NCBI RefSeq assembly: GCF_001591585.1
Contig: NZ_BCVE01000007.1
Location: forward strand, 124,001-188,000
From: Niallia circulans NBRC 13626
Lineage (GTDB): Bacteria; Bacillota; Bacilli; Bacillales; Cytobacillaceae
DNA: 64,000 nucleotides
Direction: 5' to 3'
In this document: in pieces, positions 46,879-55,120 of the stretch
Layout: each line of letters begins with the position of its first letter
Position numbering within the stretch: the stretch's first letter is position 1
The notes under the pieces: model-generated
Database searches by the model: none
What the model was told of the DNA's origin: nothing
What the model saw: only the letters and a program-made list of their open reading frames with translations
Program-made: the position numbers and the translations under genes

Positions 46879-47697
46879 ATGGTAATTACGTTGAAGAAGG
46901 ACGGACATATTCATACACCATTTTGCCCCCATGGAACGAAGGATTCTCTTAGACAATACGTTGAACAAGCAATTATGCTCGGTTTTACGGAAATGACTTT
47001 TACAGAGCATGCGCCATTACCAAAAGGTTTTATCGATACCACACCAACACAGGATAGTAGTATAACGCTGGAAGCACTGCCATTCTACTTAAAGGAAGTT
47101 CAGCATATCAAGAAAGAATATGAAGAAAGAATAAAGATCAATATAGGACTCGAGATTGATTATATAGAAGGATTCGAACTAGAAATAAAAGATTTTCTAG
47201 CTGAATGGGGACATTTTTTGGACGACAGTATCCTAAGTGTTCACTTTTTGAAAGATCCATTATCTAATCGCTATGATTGTGTGGATTATAGTCCTGAGTA
47301 TTTTGGACATATGGTGAAACAGTATGGGGGAGTTTCAAGACTATATGACTGCTACTATAAAACACTTCTTAAATCGATTAAAGCAGATCTAGGCCCAGCC
47401 AAGCCAAAACGACTAGGCCATATCACCCTTATACATAAATTCCAGCAGCTTTATCCCCAGGAGCAGAACTTTCAAACCATTATTTTCACCATTTTAGATG
47501 AAGTGAAAAGCCATGGATATGAACTGGATTATAATGGGGCAGGCGTAAATAAGCCATATTGCAAAGAACCATATCCTCCTAAGTGGATTGTCAAGGAAGC
47601 GATAAACCGTCAAATCCCTTTAGTATATGGATCTGATGCTCATCAGGCAAAAGATTTAGGGCAAGGCTGGGACGTTATGTTATGGAATAATCAATAA
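46879..47697 (+). CDS. hisJ: Histidinol-phosphatase HisJ, PHP family
   Basis: Dephosphorylates histidinol phosphate in histidine synthesis. It has about 272 residues. The PHP metal ligands are in DGHIHTPFCPHG near the N-terminus, FTEHAPLP, GLEIDYIEGFE, LSVHFLKD, GHITLIH and YGSDAHQAKDLG. The ATG used has AAGGA 8-9 nt upstream. A TTG four codons later (46891), with AAGGATGG upstream, is an equally good start. The 3' end overlaps the convergent refZ by 18 nt. Confidence 0.93.
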   Translation: MVITLKKDGHIHTPFCPHGTKDSLRQYVEQAIMLGFTEMTFTEHAPLPKGFIDTTPTQDSSITLEALPFYLKEVQHIKKEYEERIKINIGLEIDYIEGFELEIKDFLAEWGHFLDDSILSVHFLKDPLSNRYDCVDYSPEYFGHMVKQYGGVSRLYDCYYKTLLKSIKADLGPAKPKRLGHITLIHKFQQLYPQEQNFQTIIFTILDEVKSHGYELDYNGAGVNKPYCKEPYPPKWIVKEAINRQIPLVYGSDAHQAKDLGQGWDVMLWNNQ

Positions 47698-48306
47698 TTC
47701 TTTTTCGTTCAAACAAACAACATCGCGAATCCATCGGTGGATCTCTTCTATATACTTTCTTTTAAAGTAGTCCTCATTTAGAAAAATATGAAGAACCTCG
47801 GTCACATAATAAGAGTGTATAAAGGGCATCGAGAGTAGTCCTTTTAATTGAATGATACTATAAGAAATAGATTGTTTTCTAAATTCTTTGCTCTCGATCC
47901 CCTTTTCAAGGATTTGCGTAAAAATATATCTTTCTTTCACATAATAGGTGGACATTATTTCTCTTACAACTTGGGAATCGATGGATACCTCTCGTAAAAC
48001 AAATCTTGTCAGCTGTGGATTTTTACATTGATAGGAAATAATGCAATCCACCATTTTTTTTAATTTCTCTGTTGGACTATCAGACTGGAGAAATACTTCT
48101 TCAAGCAGTTCTAAATACGTTTCAAAAAAGTTCATATAGCAATACTCTAATAATCCTTGTTTCCCATTGAAATAATACGATATATTGGCAATATTTACAT
48201 TTGCTAATCCAGCAATATCACGTATAGAAGTACCATGATAGCCTTTTTGATTAAATAAAGAAATGGCTGCTTCTACAATGGCATCCCTTGTTGAAATTTC
48301 TTTCAT
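47680..48306 (-). CDS. refZ: RefZ, TetR-family regulator of FtsZ at sporulation
   Basis: DNA-binding protein of 208 residues (YttP). The TetR helix-turn-helix spans about residues 5-52 (IVEAAISLFNQKGYHGTSIRDIAGLANVNIANISYYFNGKQGLLEY). In B. subtilis RefZ binds motifs near the origin and acts on FtsZ when asymmetric septation starts. Gene order hisJ-refZ-ytsP supports the name. It is convergent with hisJ, with overlapping coding ends and no terminator between them. Confidence 0.92.
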   Translation of the reverse strand: MKEISTRDAIVEAAISLFNQKGYHGTSIRDIAGLANVNIANISYYFNGKQGLLEYCYMNFFETYLELLEEVFLQSDSPTEKLKKMVDCIISYQCKNPQLTRFVLREVSIDSQVVREIMSTYYVKERYIFTQILEKGIESKEFRKQSISYSIIQLKGLLSMPFIHSYYVTEVLHIFLNEDYFKRKYIEEIHRWIRDVVCLNEKELLIIP

Positions 48307-48532
48307 CTAGTCTACCTCTTTTCTGTTGCGAATCATTAAAAAGTATGGTTGAATAATAAAAACTTCTATATAATTGAGAAAGACTGTTTTTATGAAGACA
48401 ATCGTTTTCTATTTAATTACAATTTCTTTATCAGCGGAAAGAATCCTTTAAAAACCTTCCGACAAAGTGCTGGATTCTTCTGTATTTATCGTCAAAAAAA
48501 CACATTTAAAACGAGAAAGATTGGTGATATAC

Positions 48533-49015
48533 ATGTTTAGTGTCGAAACATATAATGGTAACCGTGAACAACAGTATCAATTAGTTGAAAAGCAATTACG
48601 TGCTTTATTAGAGGGAGAACATAATGCTATTGCGAATCTTTCTAATGCATCCGCATTATTGAATCAATTTTTGCAAAACATCAATTGGGTGGGTTTTTAT
48701 CTAGTGGAAGAAAATGAACTAGTTCTTGGACCATTCCAAGGATTACCTGCTTGTGTTCGAATTCCATTTGGGAGAGGGGTTTGTGGTACAGCCGCTCACA
48801 ATAAAGAAACAGTAAGAGTTGAAGATGTCCATCAATTCCCTGGCCATATTGCGTGTGATGCCGCTTCTCAATCCGAAATTGTAATCCCATTAGTAAAAGA
48901 AGATGGCACATTAATTGGAGTGCTTGATATCGATTCCCCAGAAAAGAATCGATTTGATGAATTGGATCAAAAATACTTAGAATTATTCGCTTCTACTTTA
49001 GTTAAGTATTTATAA
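48533..49015 (+). CDS. ytsP: Free methionine-(R)-sulfoxide reductase, GAF-domain YtsP
   Basis: Single GAF-domain enzyme of 160 residues that reduces free methionine-R-sulfoxide. The three cysteines of the family are present (ACVRI, GVCGTA, HIACDA at residues 74, 84 and 108, the same spacing as in E. coli MsrC). FGRGVCGTAAH is the signature. The chosen ATG has GGTGAT upstream; a frame 22 codons longer lacks a site. A terminator follows. Confidence 0.95.
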   Translation: MFSVETYNGNREQQYQLVEKQLRALLEGEHNAIANLSNASALLNQFLQNINWVGFYLVEENELVLGPFQGLPACVRIPFGRGVCGTAAHNKETVRVEDVHQFPGHIACDAASQSEIVIPLVKEDGTLIGVLDIDSPEKNRFDELDQKYLELFASTLVKYL

Positions 49016-49048
49016 TAATAGGAATAATTTTGTTATTGTCAGCTTGCA

Positions 49049-49095
49049 AAAAAGGTGTTTTATCTTTCCTCTGGAGAAAGGTAAAACACCCTTTT
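49049..49095 (+). terminator. Bidirectional terminator between ytsP and the GGDEF gene
   Basis: GGTGTTTTA and TAAAACACC arms with inner CTTTC/GAAAG pairing, flanked by A-rich and T-rich runs. Confidence 0.88.
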
Positions 49096-49100
49096 ATTCT

Positions 49101-50975
49101 CTAAATAAGAAGAGTATTTTGAATGATAACCTTATCTTTTCCTGTTTCTTTTGCCGTATACAAGGCTTTATCAGCACGCTTAAAAAGAGTATGATACGTA
49201 TCATTACTTTGTTTATTCCAATAAGCAACCCCGCATGAAATGGTTACTGCTGGTTTAGAATTTCTCCTTACCTTTTTTACTAATCTTTCTGCAATAGTTA
49301 CACCTAAAGAGAGAGGAACTCTAGGGAGGTAAATAGCTAATTCCTCTCCCCCCCATCTAGAGCCAATATCAGAACTTCGAATATTATCTTTTATAATATT
49401 CGCTACCTGAATAATAATATCATCGCCAATTTGATGACCATATGTGTCATTTATCAATTTAAAATCATCAATATCGATTAAAATAAACGTTCCTTCTTTA
49501 TCTTCCAGTAAAGACATTTGGATTTTTTCATCCAAATAATTTCTTGAATATAATTTTGTTAAATGATCTGTAACAACCATTTTTTCTAATTCTTCTCTTA
49601 ACAAAGAATTGGTTAAGGCAAGGGTAGAATGATGAATCAATGATTGTAATAGTTTAAATGTATCAAAAGAAAAATGATAGGCAGAAGGATGCATGACAAT
49701 CGCAACCCCCTTTAATACACCTGTCTGCATCATTGGCACAGCCATAATGGATTTATATCGTGCTCCCTCAAGCTGCATACTAAAATCTCCTAGAAACAGA
49801 GAATCTTTCTCGATCTGAATTTTTTCTTTAACATATTTAATATATTGCTGTGATTCTTGATTAAAAAAGAAAGAGGAGCTCCCGGACAGCACTTTTGTAG
49901 AATTGTTTTCAAGTGAAAATAAGATAAATCCTACTTCTTTTGCATCAAAACTAGCAGATATTCTTTCACAAATATAGTTCATCATTTCATTTAAACGTAA
50001 ATTGGAATTTAATTGATGAGAAGCCTCATTAATTAGTTGCAAATCAGTAACTAATTTTTTAGATTGTTGATATAACTGAGCATTTTCCAAAGCCCCTCCT
50101 GCTGTATTAGCTAATAAAGAAATAAATTCCACTTCGTTTTTCGGAAAGGAGATTGCATTCGGAACAATAATTTGCAAAACGCCATATACACCTTGTTTTC
50201 CTTTCAAAGGTGCATAGATAACCGAACTTTTTTCCCCTTTCAAGTTTTCGAATTGTAATTCAGCTGTAACATAAGCCTCCATTGCAGCCATATTTTCGCC
50301 ATTGTATTCTAAGTCCTTAACTGGTAAATCTGTTGGACTATTGTTATCATGGGAAAGCAGAAGAAAATAATGATAGAATGGGTAAACTTCCTTTAAAGTG
50401 AAGATAACTTCTCTTAATACGTCTTCCATCATCATGGATGAATGAAACTTCTCCGTCACTTTAAATAACTGCTTGTATTTCTTTTTTTCTTTCATTGTAT
50501 CCACAATATTCTGCATGTTTGTAAAAAAGATTCCAACTTCTTTACCTGCCATATCAAACAAAAGACTCTCTCCATGGGGGTCATCCAATAGTTCCTTCTT
50601 CATTTTAATTGCTAAAATATAATCAACTTGTTCTTTTTCCTTGTTCTTAAGTGCTAACAACATATAATCATGTACCGAATCATCTTTTATAGAAGTTCGA
50701 GAGAATTTATATTCACATAGAAAAGATATCTCTTCCTTCAGATAAACAGCCTGCTCCTTGCAATTCTTTATTACAGTTGAAGACACAATCGTCCAATTCG
50801 CATTCCATTCTTCGATAGAATATAAAGTTACTTCAACGGCACCAAGTACTTCTTGGATTGCTTCAAGTGCTGCTTGCATGATGATGCCGATGTTTTCATT
50901 TATCACTTTCATACTATATAAATCAAAAAAACGACTTTTTAACATTATTATTTTTTGGTGGCCAAGGAAGTCCAT
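49101..50975 (-). CDS. ytrP: GAF-domain diguanylate cyclase, YtrP-like
   Basis: Predicted soluble c-di-GMP-forming enzyme of 624 residues. GAF-like sensor segments occupy about residues 25-150, 170-305 and 315-450. The C-terminal GGDEF domain has the active-site motif GGEEL near residue 555, preceded five residues upstream by RSSD, a product-inhibition (RxxD) site. The catalytic Asp/Glu of IDIDDFKLINDTYGHQIGD is present. B. subtilis YtrP lies at the same place. Its start has TTAGGTGAT upstream. No transmembrane helix was seen. Confidence 0.92.
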   Translation of the reverse strand: MDFLGHQKIIMLKSRFFDLYSMKVINENIGIIMQAALEAIQEVLGAVEVTLYSIEEWNANWTIVSSTVIKNCKEQAVYLKEEISFLCEYKFSRTSIKDDSVHDYMLLALKNKEKEQVDYILAIKMKKELLDDPHGESLLFDMAGKEVGIFFTNMQNIVDTMKEKKKYKQLFKVTEKFHSSMMMEDVLREVIFTLKEVYPFYHYFLLLSHDNNSPTDLPVKDLEYNGENMAAMEAYVTAELQFENLKGEKSSVIYAPLKGKQGVYGVLQIIVPNAISFPKNEVEFISLLANTAGGALENAQLYQQSKKLVTDLQLINEASHQLNSNLRLNEMMNYICERISASFDAKEVGFILFSLENNSTKVLSGSSSFFFNQESQQYIKYVKEKIQIEKDSLFLGDFSMQLEGARYKSIMAVPMMQTGVLKGVAIVMHPSAYHFSFDTFKLLQSLIHHSTLALTNSLLREELEKMVVTDHLTKLYSRNYLDEKIQMSLLEDKEGTFILIDIDDFKLINDTYGHQIGDDIIIQVANIIKDNIRSSDIGSRWGGEELAIYLPRVPLSLGVTIAERLVKKVRRNSKPAVTISCGVAYWNKQSNDTYHTLFKRADKALYTAKETGKDKVIIQNTLLI

Positions 50976-51443
50976 GTATTTATCACCTAATTCACCTAAC
51001 TATTCTTTCTTTGATTATTTATTCCTATTTTTAGCTAGACAAAATAAACCAATATATTCCATCTCGTCGTAAATAAATTCCATCCATTTTAGTTATTCAA
51101 TAATAAATATAGTTTTGGAATGCAATCGTAAACAAATTTCTGAGAAACAAACCACATAATTAAAAACAGGGAAATAATTTCTTTGAGGACGTAAACTAAT
51201 AATGCTAAAAACAAAAACAGTTCTAATTACTTATAATATATACCTATTCAAACAGGAGGAATATTACTCATAAAAGCCTTCAAAGCATTACAACACAATA
51301 GGCTTTTCATGAAAATATGTATATGAACAAGTGATTTCTGGGAAATATCACCTAAATGTATAAATCTAGTTAAATTATACTAATTATATCATATTGGCAA
51401 TAAATAGGTAGAAAAAAATATAAGTGATATTCTAAAATTTTTC
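50976..51443. other. Long divergent intergenic region upstream of rpsD
   Basis: AT-rich and without an accepted gene. It holds a 23-codon frame (51202-51273) with GAGG upstream and an 8-bp hairpin AAAAGCCT/AGGCTTTT (about 51272-51308) that overlaps its stop codon. AGGAGG at 51254-51259 is not followed by a usable start codon. These may be remnants of a small gene. Confidence 0.4.
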
Positions 51444-51461
51444 CTGATAGTAACCTATCAG
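51444..51461. promoter_or_regulatory. Palindrome just upstream of the rpsD promoter
   Basis: CTGATAG, four bases, CTATCAG, perfect, ending 10 bp before the rpsD -35 box. A possible operator. Confidence 0.35.
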
Positions 51462-51471
51462 CAAATACTAC

Positions 51472-51501
51472 TTGACTTTTCACCTATAAAAAACATATAA
51501 T
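51472..51501 (+). promoter_or_regulatory. Sigma-A promoter of rpsD
   Basis: TTGACT and TATAAT separated by 18 bp, about 190 nt upstream of the ATG. Strong boxes fit a ribosomal-protein gene. Confidence 0.75.
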
Positions 51502-51545
51502 ATTCTTTGTGTAAAATAGCGCAGCATATGTAAACACTTTTTGTC

Positions 51546-51628
51546 TTATTTTGTTCCTCAAATATTAATTTGATGGTGTATTGGGTAACCCTTGGCTGCT
51601 AGGGCGAAGGTACAGGAAGACAAAATAA
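51546..51628 (+). promoter_or_regulatory. rpsD leader, probable S4-binding autoregulatory RNA
   Basis: A closing stem (TTATTTTGTTCCT with AGGAAGACAAAATAA, one 2-nt bulge) encloses a CAAAT/ATTTG hairpin and a conserved-looking core (GGGTAACCCTTGGCTGCTAG, then GGCGAAGGTACAGG). B. subtilis rpsD is known to be repressed by its own product through a structured leader at this position; the match to that structure is by arrangement, not alignment. Confidence 0.65.
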
Positions 51629-51691
51629 TCAAAAAGAAATGTTACATCTGTTTTTATTTTACCAAATAAAAACATGAAGGAGGAGTCAATT

Positions 51692-52294
51692 ATGGCTCGT
51701 TATACAGGTCCAAGCTGGAAACTTTCTCGTCGTCTTGGTATTTCTTTAAGTGGAACAGGTAAGGAGTTAGATAAACGCCCTTACGCTCCAGGACAACACG
51801 GTCCAAACCAACGTAAAAAATTATCAGAATACGGTTTACAATTACAAGAAAAACAAAAACTTCGTCACATGTATGGTGTGAACGAACGTCAGTTCCGTAA
51901 TCTTTTTGATATCGCAGGTAAAATGGCTGGTAAGCATGGTGAAAACTTCATGATCTTATTAGAAACTCGCCTAGATAACGTTGTTTACCGTTTAGGTTTA
52001 GCTCGTACTCGTCGTCAAGCACGTCAATTAGTTAACCATGGTCATATCTTAGTAGATGGCAAACGTCTTGATATCCCATCATACCGCGTTAAGGCTGGTC
52101 AAACTATCACTTTACGTGAAAAATCTCGCAACCTTGAAGTTGTTAAAGAAGCAGTAGAAGTAAATAACTTCGTACCTGATTTCTTAACTTTTGATGCAGA
52201 TAAATTAGAAGGTACATTCACTCGTTTACCAGAACGTTCTGAATTACCAGCTGAAATTAACGAAGCTCTTATCGTTGAGTTCTACTCTCGTTAA
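51692..52294 (+). CDS. rpsD: 30S ribosomal protein S4
   Basis: Primary 16S rRNA-binding protein of the small subunit, 200 residues. [34 protein letters not shown], and the S4 RNA-binding domain [41 protein letters not shown] are seen in order. No zinc-finger cysteines, so it is the C-minus type. Codon use differs from neighbours by favouring a few codons (CGT, GGT), as expected for high expression. I chose the ATG 8 nt after AGGAGGAG. Confidence 0.99.
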   Translation: MARYTGPSWKLSRRLGISLSGTGKELDKRPYAPGQHGPNQRKKLSEYGLQLQEKQKLRHMYGVNERQFRNLFDIAGKMAGKHGENFMILLETRLDNVVYRLGLARTRRQARQLVNHGHILVDGKRLDIPSYRVKAGQTITLREKSRNLEVVKEAVEVNNFVPDFLTFDADKLEGTFTRLPERSELPAEINEALIVEFYSR

Positions 52295-52304
52295 TAGAAT
52301 TGCT

Positions 52305-52345
52305 AAAAAAAGTCCCTTTTTCCTTTTGGAAACAGGGCTTTTTTA
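52305..52345 (+). terminator. Terminator of rpsD
   Basis: AAAAAAGTCCCT and AGGGCTTTTTT arms (one bulge) with inner TTTCC/GGAAA pairing. A-rich left arm gives a T-run on the minus strand too, so it may serve the convergent gene. Confidence 0.85.
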
Positions 52346-52361
52346 TGATATATTTCTTTTT

Positions 52362-53141
52362 CTAGTCACAATTGTTTTTTCCTCCCAAAGGAAAAAGTAG
52401 TTCTCCCCAATTAGTCTTCTCTTTCAATTTTGGTCTTTTCACTAAAATATTGTTTATATATAATCCCTCTTCATAAAAAAATGTCGCTACTTGCACTTGG
52501 TGAAAAAAAGGAAAGAATAAATCTTTTATTCTCATTTCTATATCCCTTGAATATTTAATATTCGGCAGGCTAATTTGAATAACAGTCTTTTCTCTTTTTT
52601 GTTGATATACAAGCCAATATTCATGGACAACCTGGTTTATTATTTGCTGAAATCCCCATTTTTCCTTCTTCTTTTCTTCCCTGCTAGTAAGACTTATTTT
52701 ATCACCTAATATCTCTTGATTCTTAAATAGTTCTATTATACCGTCTTTTTGGAAATCCACACTCCATTCGGGGGAAACAAGATCTCCTGTTAGAATTGTC
52801 GGAAAGCAGTCCATTCGATCTTCTACTTTTGTTTGTTGATTTAAATAATCTATTATCGCCATATAGGATGACCGACTATCACATTGATTCACTTGCATGA
52901 GGATTTGTTCATATATATCCTGGCGTAAATTAATTAAAGTAACAACATTATTTTTCCACTTCACTTTATCAAAAAGCATTTGAAATTCCGGAATCACATA
53001 GCTGCTCTCAAAACGACTTAAAGGGTATTGAAAAGCGATGGAATAATGATCCTTTTCATAATACTTCATCATAAACATTCGCATTACAACATACTCTAAA
53101 AAAGGAGACGGTACATTTAAGACTTCACTGTTTAGTTTCAT
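52362..53141 (-). CDS. Protein of unknown function between rpsD and tyrS
   Basis: Soluble protein of 259 residues with no signal peptide or transmembrane helix. Aromatic-rich (many Phe, Tyr, Trp) with a mixed helix/strand look. Stretches such as GFQQIINQVVHEYWLVYQQKR and VATFFYEEGLYINNILVKRPK are not from a family I recognise. An in-frame stop lies just before the ATG, so the start is fixed, yet no clear Shine-Dalgarno precedes it. The AAGGAGG further upstream is followed by an immediate ATG-TAA. It may be poorly expressed. B. subtilis has no gene here. Confidence 0.65.
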   Translation of the reverse strand: MKLNSEVLNVPSPFLEYVVMRMFMMKYYEKDHYSIAFQYPLSRFESSYVIPEFQMLFDKVKWKNNVVTLINLRQDIYEQILMQVNQCDSRSSYMAIIDYLNQQTKVEDRMDCFPTILTGDLVSPEWSVDFQKDGIIELFKNQEILGDKISLTSREEKKKEKWGFQQIINQVVHEYWLVYQQKREKTVIQISLPNIKYSRDIEMRIKDLFFPFFHQVQVATFFYEEGLYINNILVKRPKLKEKTNWGELLFPLGGKNNCD

Positions 53142-53370
53142 CGATTACACAGGAAAAGTAAGTCTATTACATCTTCCCGTTTCTCCCTCCTTCAACAATT
53201 GTTTATTTTAAGTATAAAACAATTTATTGGATAAACAGATTAGAAATGGAAAAAAATATATCTTTTTCACATTTTAGACAATATATTGTAACAAAATGTT
53301 GCCATTAAAAATGCAGGATAATGAAAAATAATTCCTCATTTCATTAAACACCATTATTTCTTTTCCAAAA

Positions 53371-53402
53371 AACCATCCTAAAAGTTACCTTTTAGGATGG
53401 TT
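53371..53402 (-). terminator. Terminator of tyrS
   Basis: Perfect 14-bp arms AACCATCCTAAAAG/CTTTTAGGATGGTT with a 4-nt loop and TTTTTT on the minus strand. Confidence 0.95.
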
Positions 53403-53406
53403 GCCA

Positions 53407-54678
<1,272 letters not shown>

Positions 54679-54725
54679 TTAAAGTAAAATATCCTTGTCC
54701 TATTTTTCGTTATTGATTAAATAAC

Positions 54726-54990
54726 ACAAAAAGTCCCTGCATCTAATATGCAGGGACGCCAAATCAGCGCGGTACCACCCATAACTTGAGAAAATAGATT
54801 CTCCACTTCATTAGAATAACGGTCCACGCCGTTCACTGCTACTAATTTAAAATAACTTTCCCAGTGAAAGCTCCAGGAGGTAATTCATTCTTTTATTTAT
54901 GCCATTTTGCACCGACCAATGGCTCTCTGTTTATAGTGATAAAAGAACTACTTCTTCCCTTCAAAGCAATAACGAATCAATATATAGTTA
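54726..54990 (-). promoter_or_regulatory. T-box riboswitch, tyrosine-specific, upstream of tyrS
   Basis: On the minus strand the T-box core GGGTGGTACCGCG lies at 54768-54780. It precedes a terminator hairpin (GTCCCTGCAT/ATGCAGGGAC, 54733-54757) with a T-run. The stem I specifier region contains GAATTACC with TAC (tyrosine codon) at 54880-54882. Uncharged tRNA-Tyr would stabilise the antiterminator and raise tyrS expression. Confidence 0.95.
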
Positions 54991-54997
54991 GTTTATT

Positions 54998-55025
54998 TTT
55001 ATCACATAAAAGCTGTTAATGTCAA
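54998..55025 (-). promoter_or_regulatory. Promoter of the tyrS T-box transcript
   Basis: Perfect -35 TTGACA on the minus strand at 55020-55025 with an A-rich -10 (TAAAAA, 18-bp spacer) just before the T-box leader. It lies close to the divergent penicillin-binding-protein promoter at 55085-55093. Confidence 0.5.
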
Positions 55026-55084
55026 ACAATTATTCGAAGAAACAGGAAAAATATCGAACTCTGTCTATATTCCCCTCTCCTTTA

Positions 55085-55093
55085 TGCTATAAT
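55085..55093 (+). promoter_or_regulatory. Extended -10 promoter of the penicillin-binding-protein gene
   Basis: TGCTATAAT is a perfect extended -10; no good -35 is seen. It lies 28 nt upstream of the ATG. Confidence 0.55.
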
Positions 55094-55120
55094 GTATGTG
55101 ATTTTAGGGGGAATGATACC

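Noticed and set aside
46828-47010. 60-codon minus-strand frame over the 5' end of hisJ
   Set aside because: It is antisense to the PHP motif region of hisJ and without a ribosome site.
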